Shown here piece by piece: positions 45,722-57,135 of a stretch of DNA of 64,000 nt. The position numbers and the translations under genes were made by a program. The stretch is from Xanthoparmelia taractica (taxonomy: Eukaryota; Ascomycota; Lecanoromycetes; Lecanorales; Parmeliaceae). Every line of letters begins with the position of its first letter. The stretch's first letter is position 1. The notes under the pieces are model-generated. The model worked only from the letters and a program-made list of their open reading frames with translations, had not been told where the DNA came from and ran no database searches. The stretch is taken from NCBI GenBank assembly GCA_033085395.1, contig JANQBS010000058.1, positions 1 through 64,000 on the forward strand. Reading direction: 5' to 3'.

Positions 45722-48075
45722 TCACACGTCTAGACTCCACGGCACATCGGCATTCCTGATATAGGGCGCCCAGTCAACCTCCTTCCCTTTCTCTCCCTCC
45801 ACCTCCAGTTCAATCCTTCCATTCCCCAAGAATATCCATATGTTAGCATCCCTCCGCTTGATCCTATAGTCTTCCCATCGCGGTGTTCGCAGCGTTTTGA
45901 GAAAATGCAGCATGCTGCCACACCAGAGCTGGATGCGGCCGTCGAGTTTGTTGTTCTTATACCAAGAGCGGCAGTCCTCGGCCCAGACAGATTTGGCGTT
46001 GTGCCAAGTGTAGCTGTGCAGGAGGTACTGGGTTGTCGGTTCTTGGCAGACTTCGAGTGAGGGCAGGTTCTCTTCGGCAGTTTTGGCGCAGCATTGGACG
46101 GCGTATTTGACTTGGAGTTCGTGCTGCCAAGCGTCCAGTGATTCTGTATTGATAATTGGAGGTTTTTGAGGCGGTTGAACGAAGTGAGAATATGTAAGAC
46201 CGCCGACTGTGAAGTAATTGGGAAAATTGGGGCCTGCTACGCTGAGATAGATGTTGGGGTACAGCGTCAATATCAGTATATTCTGCAGCTTGGATTACTA
46301 TTTCATCAAGAATGACTTACCTCAGCCCACTCTTCCTGCAACACTACGCCGCCGACACCAGTCATCTTACTATATGATAGATCAGTGGTCATACTAATAT
46401 ACACAGTGGGCAGAGAGCGCTACTTACAAATGTGGAGCGAACGCAACATTGAAGCCAGTAGCACAGGCAACGATCTCAAATTCATAGTCTTTACCGTCGG
46501 TAGTCACCAAGCCGTTTTCTGTAAACCTCACTACTTCGTCGGATATAACCGACACATCTGGAAGATCTTAGCGTGAGATTGTAAACCAATCGGAAGGCGA
46601 AGCTTACGGTCTTTTGTCAGTGCTTCCAGATAACCTTCACCAGGCTAGATTGATCGAGCTGTCAGCTCTATACATCAAAACCTCGAAAGTCAATTTGCCT
46701 ACCGTCATCCTCCGGCGGCCAGGCGACCATTTCGGAATGAATTTTTCCTTCAGATCCTCATGGCCGGGACCGATCCGAGCACGAATCGTCTCCGCCATAT
46801 CCTTCTTCGCCATAATGTTGAGCTCACTACCGCGTAGAAAGACAGAAAACCCTTTCTACAGGGCCCCGTTGATCTCCTTCCGGTACTTGAGGAACGCTTC
46901 CGGGTCCGTGCGTATCTTCTCCTTTTCTCCTTCCGTGTACTGATGCTTTCCGGCTGCCGCAGGCTTCGAAGCTTGTTCCGAGTCCGGCGGCAGGATCTTG
47001 ATGTCCTGAGAGCCCATTTGCGGAGCGATCCATGTTGAGTTTCGCGCGAATACGGCGAGGGACTCGCAACCTGGGGGGCTGAGATGTCAGTAGGAGGTTT
47101 GCGTATACTCCCAGTGCCACGGTCAGGCTTTTTACCTTCAGCTAGCTGCGGTATCACTCGGACAGAACTCGATCCGCTACCAATTACAGCCACCCTCTTC
47201 CCTTTCCAGTCGATGTTAGGAGACTAGTTGGCCGTGTGGACGAGGGTTCCCTTGTATGTTTCGATTCCTTCTATGACGGGCCCTAGCGAACGATAAGCAC
47301 CACCCTTGGCTTCGCAAGCCTCTTGAAATGGCTGCATCCTTACATTTCCACTTGTTAATAGGTCCAGAGCCATTGATCAAGACGTTGCACCAATCGGTAA
47401 AAGTCTCGCCGCCCTTTTCCAGCTCCACCTTCTCTGGAGACTATGTCGGTCTACTGCCCCCAAGGTTCCATGCCAACGATCATTGTGACATACACTCTCC
47501 TTCATCTTCATACCATACAGCCGACAAAACCTTGGTGTCGAATCTCATATACAGTTGCAGTTCGTACTTCTCGTAGAATTTTTGAAAGTAGGCCTGGATT
47601 TCACATCCAAAAGCATAGAAGCCGCTCCATTCCGGATTTGGCTCAAATGTGAGTGTGTACGAGTGACTGGGTACGTCACAGGCGCATCCTGGGTATCTGG
47701 CGGATCTTGTGAGTCAAGGTCGTTCGTTTCCAATCAACGCTAGTAGTGGTGGGTGGAGAAAGCTGTTACCTATTCTCTCACGATGTCCCTCCAATAGTTG
47801 GATTCATGGATTTACATTCAGCAAACGCTTCAGAGGCAGGAAAGTCATACAAAATTATAAGAAGCATACTTCTCATAACAGGTCAGCTCATAGTTTTTGA
47901 GATATCGCTTCGCCTTGTACGCCGTCAAAAGACCAGACACACCGGCACCGACATGAATGATTTTGACATGATGTTGCTCTGAATGGAACTGTTCGCGGAT
48001 TTCATACTCTGGAGGCATACGGGGAAGCATGAGCGGCGCGTCGTCTTTCGAACTCTCGCTTGTCTCTGGATGCAT
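45722..48075 (-). pseudogene. Baeyer-Villiger-type flavin monooxygenase, apparently inactivated
   Basis: The 5' part starts MHPETSESSKDDAPLMLPRM and has the FAD Rossmann motif HVGAGVSGLL then YELTCYEK. Later segments are RYPGCACDVPSHSYT and FEPNPEWSGFYAFG (about 47560-47700), KVELEKGGETFTDWC, INGSGPINKW, and the NADPH motif VAVIGSGSSS (about 47170-47200). EFEIVACATGFNVAFAP lies near 46440-46490, and an open C-terminal exon (45722-46270) contains SVAGPNFPNYFTVGGLTYSH. Most segments join through plausible short introns. However, a TAG at 47224-47226 replaces the tryptophan expected before SPNIDWKGK, one junction near 47450 does not keep phase, and the exon after YELTCYEK is scrambled. It would have oxidised a ketone or carbonyl intermediate of the pathway. 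Confidence 0.78.
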
Positions 48076-48144
48076 GTGCAACAATGGGTAGGCTAGGCAA
48101 TGAAAGACGAAATTATACAGAGGTAGAGAGCAAAGAGTATCCAA

Positions 48145-48948
48145 GATGCTGAATAATGCTCTTTGGTTATCAGCAGAGGGAATTTCATTTCGGATTCGGG
48201 AAAGGAGATATGGTCAAGTCGACTGAACGAGCTCTAACACCAGATGCCGTCATGTCATCGGAAAAGCGCAGCTGGGCTTCAAAGAACAAGGAAAGAGAAT
48301 TTGGTACCGATACAGCAAGAATGTCGCGTAAAACGACCTGACATGCATACAGACTACGATAGCAGCCATCCAGACAAATCGGCAGCTGCCTATGCCCGAA
48401 ACAGGGACAAAATCAAACCCGTAGACATGGTGCTTGGGATCAATCATCGCTTCCCCGGATGTTTGACTATTCGTTTATATTCTGGCAGCGAAGGTACTAA
48501 TGCCGTCAGGGTCAGATATTTACCTTGGCGGCACTAGCGCGGCCAAGGTTGGGGCTGTCAGACTCCTACTCTAGTGCGACAGAGGGTGCATCCAACCATT
48601 ACCCATTATTGGGACAATCGGCTGTGGCTGGGCCGACGCCTTCCTCGGTGGCAATGGAGAGTCTGACGCGACGCGTAGGAGTTCCCCAGCGCACGGAGCC
48701 AATCAATCGAGACCGGTATGGGACGGCGATGGAGGAACACACGTCCGCTTAGGAGTCCCAATCCTTCTTTTACCTGCATAGTGAGAGAAAGCACCGTCGA
48801 GAAAGTAAAGGACACGAGCATCATCCATCCCCTTGAAGAATCACAGTACGGACATCGAGCCCAGCACGACTCGTCTTCCCAGAACGCAAAATACATCACC
48901 ACTGCCTCGCCCAGGTAGATAGATACCTGAGATAACAACTCTTCTAGA
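48145..48948. other. Divergent promoter region between monooxygenase relic and cupin gene
   Basis: No supported gene. Overlapping frames on both strands (e.g. 48606-48980 minus) cross the cupin start and lack features. CAGGTAGATAGATACCTG at about 48911-48928 is an inverted repeat close to the cupin start. Confidence 0.45.
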
Positions 48949-49917
48949 ATGGCGACAGGAGCAATCAACACCATCACCAAGGGCTACCCGGCGCCCGGCC
49001 TTCGCAACATCGAACGCTTCATCACTGCCGATGGCGCCGATGGCAAAGGCTATTTCCACACCTCGGATCATGGAGATCATCACCGCATCATGGGCGAGAA
49101 GCAGGCGGTGATGAATATTCTGTACTCGACGCGGGAGACTCCGGTCGATTTGAACGACGAAGCTGATATCAAGTTTGCAAGGGAGAACGAGGTACGTGAG
49201 TGATATTTGAATCTTTGTAATCTTGTTAATTGACAACTCTTTCCATTTTGCCCTACTGGTATCCATTCCATGCATTGATCGATTATTCTTTCTAACGCTC
49301 GTATTTTCCCCCTCACAGCCCGCCCTCAACGTCCCCAACGGCTCCGTCGTCCGCATGATGGATTTCGGCCCCGGCCTCGAATCCATCCCCCAAGGCGTCA
49401 TAAGCATAGACTACGGCGTCGTCCTAGAAGGAGAGTTTAGACTGACCTTGGATTCCGGAGAGTCACGAATTCTGAAGCGCGGAGACGTGCTCGTTCAGCG
49501 TGCCACGACGCACAAATGGGAGAATATCTCTGGGGGCGGCACAGAGTGCGGGCGTATCCTGTTCGTGCTGCTGGAGTGTAAGAATGTGGTGGTGGGCGGG
49601 AAGAAGATCGAGGCGGATCTTGGGGTGTTGGAGAAGGAGTATGCGAGGGAGAAGGCGGTGGTGGTGGACGGAGGGTCGCGGCCGAACGGGCACTCTGCGG
49701 CGAACGGCAATTCTGCTACTAATGGAGCCGACAAGACATCCGCAATAGGCTTCGAAGAGGTATTGTCTCGGATACACAAAACTCCATCGTGCTTCACGCT
49801 AACCTCAACGCCCACTCGCAGACATCACGAGCAGTCAACAGCAGTGCTGCGAATGAAAACGCAGCTCCCAACGTCGCCGATTGCCTCTCAACCAAAACGA
49901 CCCACTCTGGATCATGA
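48949..49917 (+). CDS. Cupin-domain protein
   Basis: Three exons, join(48949..49191,49319..49759,49822..49917), give 258 residues. Intron 1 runs GTACGT to TCACAG with a CTAAC branch site; intron 2 runs GTATTG to TCGCAG with GCTAAC. Residues about 85-155 carry a cupin_2 barrel: MMDFGPG, GVISIDYGVVLEGEFRLTLD, ILKRGDVLVQRATTHKWEN. This is the small beta-barrel of dioxygenase/isomerase-like tailoring proteins; metal-ligand residues are partly present (H in THKW). The tail is an Asn/Gly/Ala-rich linker. Its stop (49915-49917) overlaps the ATG at 49914 of the prenyltransferase frame, so the two may be one fused or recently split gene. The start 48949 is supported by the context ATGGCGACAGG and the closely packed first exon. 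Confidence 0.82.
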
Positions 49918-51166
49918 CAACCCGCTGGCTCCCTTCCCGAAACGCCGACCTCGATTACTGGTGGCAACTAACAGGTCCCCACATGGCAACCCTCTTCTCC
50001 GAAGCAGGCTACAGCCTCCACGAATCCTACGAAGCCATGGTCTTCTACTACCACATCATAGTGCCCCGCCTCGGCCCCCGCCTGCCACCCAGCGGGAGCC
50101 CGAAATGGAAATCCCTCCTCACGGTCGACGGCACCCCCATCGAATACAGCTGGAAATGGAACACCAAAGACGGCGCCCCAGACGTGCGCTACACGATGGA
50201 GCCGATTGGCAACTTCGCAGGCACGGTCCTCGACCCCCTGAATCAAGAATCGACCAAAGAACTGCTGTACCAGCTCAGTCAAGTACTGCCGACTTTGGAC
50301 CTGAAATGGTTCCGGCACTTCGCAAACGCCTTCTTCGACACCGACAAAGAATCCTACACCACGCAGACCCAAGGCCGCCTCGTCTCAACCCTAGCCTTGG
50401 CCTTCGAGTTCTTGAAAACCGGGCTCTCGGTCAAAGCCTACTTCGGCCCCAAGAAAATCGGCCAGATGAACGGACCACCACCCATGGACGTCTGGGCCAT
50501 GCGATCAAGGGTGCCGCGCCAGAAAGCGCCACAATGGACGGCGTGGCGCACTTTTGCAAGACAGATGCCGAGGGCTCACTGCTGCAGCCGTTTGTGCTGG
50601 GGATCGACTGCGTCGATCCCGGCAAGTCGCGCCTGAAGCTATACGTCCAGACGCCGCACACGTCCTTTGACAGCGTGCGCCGCATCTTGAGCATGGGCGG
50701 CGAGATCCAAGGCGTCGACAAGGGTCTCGAAGAGCTCGAAGAACTGGTCAAGCTCGTGCTGAGCCTACCGTCGGATTTCCCGGCTTCCAAAGATCTTCCG
50801 GCGACGCAAGGATATGCCGTGAAGCACTTCTCGGAAGATCAGCATCTCGTCGAAGGCTACATGTATTATTTTGACATTGCGCCCGGATCTCCTCTGCCGG
50901 ACATTAAATTCTATCTCCCGACGCGTCGATATGGGAAGGATGATCTAAGTATAGCGCGAGGGTTGACTAAGTGGATGGGAGATAGGGGGAGGGGGCAGTA
51001 TAAGGAGGGTTACATGCGGGTTTTGGAGAGTTTGGCAAGCCATAGGACGTTGGAGGAGAGGGTGGGGTTGCAGGCGTACGTCAGTTGCTGCTTCCAGAAG
51101 GGGACTTTGAGTATGACCTCGTACATGAATCCGGAGATCTTTGATGCGCAGAGGGTAGCGGAGTAG
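49881..51166 (+). CDS. DMATS-family aromatic prenyltransferase with an apparent frameshift
   Basis: The first part, in the frame of 49881, reads QNDPLWIMTTRWLPSRNADL, YWWQLTGPH, YHIIVPRLGPRLP and EYSWKW. It includes AYFGPKK and ends near 50510 (PPPMDVW). The second part, in the frame of 51166, begins AIKGAAPESATMDGVAHF and continues CVDPGKSRLKLYVQTPHTSF, HLVEGYMYYFDIAPGSPLPD, IKFYLPTRRYGKDD and an intact C-terminus. Both are the ABBA-fold prenyltransferase family (fungal dimethylallyltryptophan-synthase type), which transfers a prenyl group to an indole or other aromatic. The two parts meet near 50500 with a one-base shift and no usable intron, so the gene is broken or the base is a sequence error. 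Upstream the frame is closed by TGA at 49854; no good start was found before ATG 49914. Confidence 0.82.
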
Positions 51167-51960
51167 AGAGGAAGGCATGGGTTATGCTGAAAGCATGAGA
51201 AGTTTGTTGGCTGTCTTTGGGCGGACCGGTTGAAGTATTTTACTTTGCTGAGCAAGAGAGCACAAGATCTTCCGGATGCTCCTAAATGACAGCTAAGTGG
51301 CGCAAGCTGTATATTAGCTTCCAGCACAACATCGTCGAATGCGTAATGTACCTAGACAAAGCTTAAGTTAGAAGGCGCTTTCAAGATATATCACATTTCA
51401 CACATGAGTAACGATTCCTCCAAGCATCATACGCGGGAGCATAGGCAAGGGCAGTACTCCTCCTCGGCAGTGTCCTACAGAGCTGGCTGAGTCGTATCGA
51501 GAAACACTGTTGTCTGCCCGAATGATGCTTGCCAAGATTTACATGTCTTGAAGATTATTGCCAGTCCATTTGTGGTGCATACTCGACAAGATCTGCTTCT
51601 GGTTTCCCCTCGCTCTCTACTATGCGACGAGCAATTGCTTCTGCGCTCGAGATAACAAGCCGCATCTACCAAGACGTGGCTTGGGCTTGGGTGTTCCACG
51701 CGTATCTCTCTGCTAACTGCTGGACAGCTCCTTCAAATTCAGGTATTTGTTTCCATTCAGGTAAAGTCTGGCATGTTCAATTGATCAGAGGACTGGAACG
51801 CCACTTCTCGTTTGCGTTGCAAAGGCAGCCCACGGTTCTTGAAGAAATGAGCTAGCTTCGTCTTCGACAGATAACAGTCGGGGAAGCCTTGCGTCTGTAA
51901 CCGATACGGGGAGGAGTTTCGAACATGTGTAGGAGCATTTGAACTGGAAATATAGGACAA
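51167..51960. other. Convergent intergenic region
   Basis: 3' flanks of the prenyltransferase and the acyltransferase. Frames at 51475-51699 (minus) and 51529-51855 (plus) overlap each other and lack features. No gene supported. Confidence 0.45.
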
Positions 51961-53098
51961 TCACCCTGCGATTGCTGCTCGTAATCCAGTCCGCTGCTTG
52001 GTCCAAGCTTTGACAAACTCATCCTTGTCCTTGACACCAAGACCTACTCTCTGCACTCTTCCTAATCTCGCCAATGCCTCGGCTACCTTATCCAAAACTC
52101 GCTTTTCCGCTGCATTTATAGTTTCGGTGTCTTCCGAACCAAGCAATGTATCCGAACTGCTCACACTGTCTTCATATAGCATATCTCTCTCTCTTTGACT
52201 ATTTGGACTTCCAGTCGCAGGCGGCTGAGCTGTGTTGTAGACGCTTTCCGCAATCCTGACGCGAATGCAATGGGTCGGTTTGCTCAAAAGGTTCCAAAGA
52301 AATGGGATGTACGTGCCAGGAACAGGCGTCGTGATATCTCCTGCAGTGTACCGCAGGCTTATTGGGAATATCTTGGTTGTTGGAGGTGCCGTGAGAAGTG
52401 ATGGGCTGAAGGGAAGTATGCCTCGACCATTGGTTGTCGTACACTCAGGGTACACCACAACGGCCTGGCCGGGGTACTGCTGAATGAGGGACTGCAGATC
52501 TGTAAGTCTTGCATGACGTGGCGGCTCAAGTCGTGGATATTGGAAAGCGCGAAGCATGGCATTGAACAATGAGATGCGATGCACAAGACGAGTTGATGGG
52601 TATGAAGCCGTAAAGACAGGATCAAAAATGGCTGCGAGATACAAAGAATCAAGCGGAGAAGTGTAGGAACAGGCAATTATAGAGCCGGGCTGCGGCAGTC
52701 GTTCCTTGTGATGTTTGGCAAGAGAGCTGGGGGTATATGATCAGTGCTGTGCCCAGAATATTCGATGTAGGAAACAAACCCCTTCTTGACGCCGTCAATC
52801 TGAAGATCGATCCACCAGACTCCAGGCGCGCCAAGTATAAGCCATAACGATGCTTTCTTCCCCAAGGATCCAATCGGCAGCCATTGAAGCACGAAAAAGT
52901 AACCCAAAGTAACCGTAAGAAGTATTGGTAGCCGGACGAGAAATAGGAAGAGGTGGAAGGGAAGATAGATGCCGGAGGATTGTGTAGCTATTGGAATAAA
53001 TGGGGCAATTCCCGAGCCTAGAGGACATGAGTACACGAATAAGGATGGCTTTGTTAATAGAAGTTACCTCGATCTCTGAATTGCGAATATTTCTCCAT
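51961..53098 (-). CDS. loa1: Lysophospholipid acyltransferase (Loa1/Vps66-like)
   Basis: Three exons keep phase: complement(join(51961..52780,53017..53017)) is not used; the model is complement(join(51961..52726,52780..53017,53068..53098)), 344 residues. It starts MEKYSQFRDRGSGIAPFIPI. A strong hydrophobic segment (LFLFLVRLPILLTVTLGYFF, about 30-55) anchors it in the ER or lipid-droplet membrane. Residues 110-116 (SYTSPLD) match the first PlsC block with the usual His replaced, and 182-192 (YPECTTTNGRG) match the third block, with Cys in place of the common Gly. The family acylates lysophosphatidic acid or related lysolipids in triacylglycerol synthesis. The acidic Ser-rich insert at about 260-300 is variable in fungi. 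Confidence 0.85.
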
Positions 53099-53661
53099 GT
53101 TTTGACCTGGAGGTCTGCCGGAAAGCTCAAGGTACGGGAATATCAGAAGCAATGTAAGGAAACTCTATAAAGAAGGCCATGAATATGCGGAAAAGGAATT
53201 CAAAGAGAGGGGTATGAGTGCAGTTGACATGTTACTTCAAAAGAATGCAGACCAATGCAAGAATCGGCATAAAAGTATGTGGGAAATGCTCCGGCGAAGG
53301 AATGCCCCAAGATCTGCCGCCTGAACTAGCAAGCCGCTAGTGCGAATGAGCCTTAGCGCTGAACCGGTGATCGGCCCGTTGCTCTGTTTACATTTGAACC
53401 TTTTCTGTAATCGTCTGTCCTTCAAGACATTTCATCCGCCATCGTGCCATCTCGAGGTGCAAGCGCCCAGGGAATGTCCACAACTAGTCGTTCGTTGCTC
53501 CAAGCTATTACACAGGATTTGCTGCAATGGATCATTCCAATGAGAGCTCGGTAGGCTTTCAAGGATTATATACTCCTCCAATATCTATCTGACGAGAGTG
53601 ACAGTTTACCTCGCATTTGCGCCCCCCAAGTAAAATCATCTCCCCTGGAAGACTGTTCGAG
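53099..53661. other. Divergent promoter region (acyltransferase and kinesin)
   Basis: The two conserved genes are transcribed away from each other from this ~560-bp region. No gene is seen. Confidence 0.5.
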
Positions 53662-56532
53662 ATGTCAGCCTCGGCTACAAATGCTCGCACAACGGCTATG
53701 CCACCTCCGCAGAACACGAACACCCTCAAGCGCAAGACGTTAGCTGAACGCGCCGGAGAACCCTTTGGAAGACCTGCGCCTGCCCCTCCAAGCTCTCGCC
53801 CGATCAATGCTCATGTCAGGGCAACATCGATTAACGGCGCTTCTCGGGACACCTCCATCTCATCCTCCGTGTCGTCGCGGCAAACGTCGGTAGCTTCAAT
53901 GCGAAATACCTCAAACAGCTCTTACTCAAGTAGTGTTAGTACCCGCCCTTCGTCCGCACAGTTATACAGGCCACAATCCGCCATGGCGGCACACTCCCGA
54001 ATACAGAAACCCGTCTCCACCATTGGTCGGCCAGCTACATCATTGGAGGTTCATGAGGAGGAGCCTGGGATAGCCCGGACAGTTGGCAAAAGGAAGGGTA
54101 GGATCCCACTTTCTTCATGCCCAAACTCCCCAGGTCACCCTGATACGTTACATCCCCCTAAGCTCAGAGGACGTTCAATCTGCGAATTCTCCGTGAATTC
54201 ATTAAGCACCAAGCTCAACACTCTTTCCTTGGAGAGTGGCCCAACACAGTCTACTCCCAAAGTAGATGTAAAAGTCCCCGCTACACCATCCCACATCCCA
54301 AAACCTGTCCCCCCCGTGGCATTGCATGGAGAGACTCCAAGTCCCAGCAAATCCCCAAAGAAGACCCCCAGGGCTCAACCACCTCTACCACTATATTTGA
54401 ATCGCACATCTAACGTAGTCATAGCATGGGACCACGATAGTCGCCTCGAAGAAGTCGAGAACATGTGCTCGGAGTTCAAGGAAAAGATGGATGGTGCAAC
54501 AATGGAAAGCAAGGGCTTAAAGGAGATCTTAAGCGTGTACAAGATCAGAAGTGGGTCAACCGTCGCCAATCGTACCTAAATACTGCCCAAGTCTAACGGA
54601 TTTAGTCGCGGAGTTGGAATCAATTAGGACATCGTTGACGACAAGCAATACCGCTCTTCAGACTGAACTTGATGCCATTAAAGCTCGAGTTTCTGAAACC
54701 TCTGAAGCCTTGGACGATGCGAAGAGGTCCGGTTCCACTGCCTCATCTTTTTGCCAACAGATTTGATAGATGGCTAAAAGCAAAGCAGATACCACACCAT
54801 TCGACTTGAAGACATGCAGAGGCAACACGATCGTGACCTGGATGATATACGGCATAATGCGGAGACGGAGCGCCGATCTTTAATCAGAGATCATACAGAG
54901 AAGCTGGATGACGTTCGACGGAGTTTAGAGACTGCGTTGGAAGAGGAGAGAACGAGCCATCAAAGAGAAGTGCAAGCACTCAGCAGCGAAGGCGCGTCAA
55001 CTCAGCGGGAAAAGGAGAAGGAATTGGAGAATCAAAGAAGCGCCTTCACCGCGCTTGAGAAAGAACTGGACGTTTTGAACACAAATGTTGCTCATGAACG
55101 AGAGGTCAGTGAACAATTGCGTGCGAAGCTTGCCCAGTCAGCTACCAGGGAAACCGATCTTGAAACAGCAGTCCGGAGACTGGAGGGTCATATACATTTC
55201 TTGGAATCGGATAACAAAAGTCAATCGCAAGCCTTTGCGGATTTGGAAATGAGGATGCAGAATGCGATCCAAACCGCTGCAGAAGCTATGGACAAGTTGA
55301 GAACTGAAGAGACTTTGCGAAGGAAACTGCATAACCAGGTGCAGGAGTTGAAGGGCAACATCAGAGTGTTCTGCCGCGTCAGGCCTTCCCTCGAATCGGA
55401 TCCGGTTGATGCATCTGCACGGATCGCATATCCAGATGACGAGACAGATTCGAAAGAGGTTGAGGTCATGGGCGCTGAGGAAAAGAGCAGTCTTGGCACC
55501 ATTACGACCAAGAAGCATCCTTTTGCTTTCGACCGAGTTTTTGGACCCAAGTCGCGAAATCAGGACGTTTTTGGTGAGATCAGTCAGCTCGTACAAAGTG
55601 CGTTGGACGGCTATAACGTGTGTATATTCTGTTATGGTCAGACTGGCTCTGGCAAGACCTACACAATGTCAGCAAGTGATGGCATGATCCCTCTCGCTGT
55701 CAATCAGATCTATGAGACTGCAAAATCGCTTGAGGAGAAAGGCTGGCAATATAAGATGGAAGGATCTTTCATCGAAGTCTATAACGAGGAGCTTAATGAC
55801 CTCCTCGGCAAAGCCAATGACATGGACAAGAAGAAGCATGAAATCAAGCACGATATGGCGAAAGGCAAGACAACCATCACCAACATCACAACAGTCGAGC
55901 TGGACGCTCCTTCGAAGGTCAACGACATCCTTCAGCGCGCATCAAACAATCGGTCGGTAGCATCTACCAAGGCTAATGAGAGATCATCGCGCAGTCATTC
56001 GGTCTTCATTCTGAAGCTTATGGGCGAAAACAGTGTCACAGGCGAAAAAAGTGAAGGCACGCTGAATCTTGTCGATCTTGCTGGTAGCGAGCGATTGAAT
56101 CACAGCGGTGCTGTCGGTGAACGATTAAAGGAGACACAGAATATCAACAAGAGCTTGAGCTGTCTGGGCGATGTCATCGGTGCACTAGGTCAGGGCAAAG
56201 AAGGAGGACACGTACCCTACAGGAACAGTAAGGTACGCAGTTTCGCCAATACCCGAGACTCAATTGCGTTCTGCATGTGTATTGACAATTGATCTAGCTT
56301 ACGTACCTCCTGCAAAACTCTCTCGGCGGTAATTCGAAAACCTTGATGTTCGTCATGATCAGTCCACTTCAGGCCCATCTCAGCGAGACCTTAACAAGCC
56401 TAAAATTCGCAACAAAAGTCAGCTTCCTGTATATGTCCCCCTTCAAAACCGCATTGCTAACATAGTGTACTCCAGGTTCACAACACGCATATTGGAACGG
56501 CGAGGAAACAGACAAAGACGCGGGACGCTTGA
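53662..56532 (+). CDS. klpA: Kinesin-14 motor protein (KlpA/Kar3 type)
   Basis: Five exons keep phase: join(53662..54550,54606..54726,54789..56232,56298..56417,56476..56532), 876 residues. The N-terminal ~270 residues are Ser/Pro/basic-rich, a microtubule-binding tail. A long coiled coil follows (about 280-525, including YHTIRLEDMQRQHDRDLDDI). The neck GNIRVFCRVRP starts at 526, and the motor then has the P-loop GQTGSGKT at 620-627, switch I ANERSSRSH, switch II LVDLAGSE and the terminal SLKFATKVHNTHIG. The C-terminal motor position defines kinesin-14, a minus-end-directed motor that organises spindle poles and counteracts kinesin-5. Start 53662 (MSASATNAR) is the first ATG of the frame. Introns have CTAAC-type branch sites. 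Confidence 0.95.
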
Positions 56533-57135
56533 TCAAAGTCTACAGCGTGACTTGTCTTTATGTTTCTTCGTTCATGACTTTCAGGGATTGGATTTGACCA
56601 TCGTATCGACTTCGTCGGGCGAACTCAGCGGTAGGGCTTCATGACTCTTAGATCAAGGCCAAGGATTCCCTCAATGTACATTTTTGAGATATATCAAGCA
56701 TTGTGTCTTCTCTTTGCTGTCGACAGTTTCTGTGCTGTGGGGACTTTAAGAAGCTTTCAATGTTTTGTGAGCATGCAAGTGCAGATGTTCAAATTGTCGT
56801 CTGGACGCACCAATGCCAATTCACGATTCATGAACTTGTTTCTCAACAGGTGCACTTTGTTGATCCGTTTGGCTCCGTTGGACTTGGTGATATTAATTAC
56901 GCCCTAGTACTAAGCCAGACTGGGACTTTCAGCTCGGAGCTGAAAGTCCGAGCTCAAATGTTGCACCCGACGTCACGCCTATCAGTCCCAACATTGTGTC
57001 TTTCCCCTACTATTGCAGCGCTCCTACGACAATGAGTGCAGCTGGGGCTCTTTGTCTTTATCATCATCAGCTGATTTCCTCACGAACAGCCGCTTCTATT
57101 TGCGCTCTCCAACGCATACCATCTGAGCCCCGACA
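56533..57135. other. Intergenic between kinesin and acetyltransferase genes
   Basis: 3' flank of the kinesin and 5' flank of the acetyltransferase. A perfect AGTCCCAGTCTGG-like inverted pair (GGACTTTCAGCTCGGAGCTGAAAGTCC, centre about 56938) forms a hairpin. Short plus-strand frames are not supported. Confidence 0.5.

Noticed and set aside
49223..51166. One continuous 647-codon frame as a single gene
   Set aside because: Its middle third (about 49770-50500) is Pro/Arg-rich antisense-like noise in the wrong frame; the real prenyltransferase is read there in another frame.
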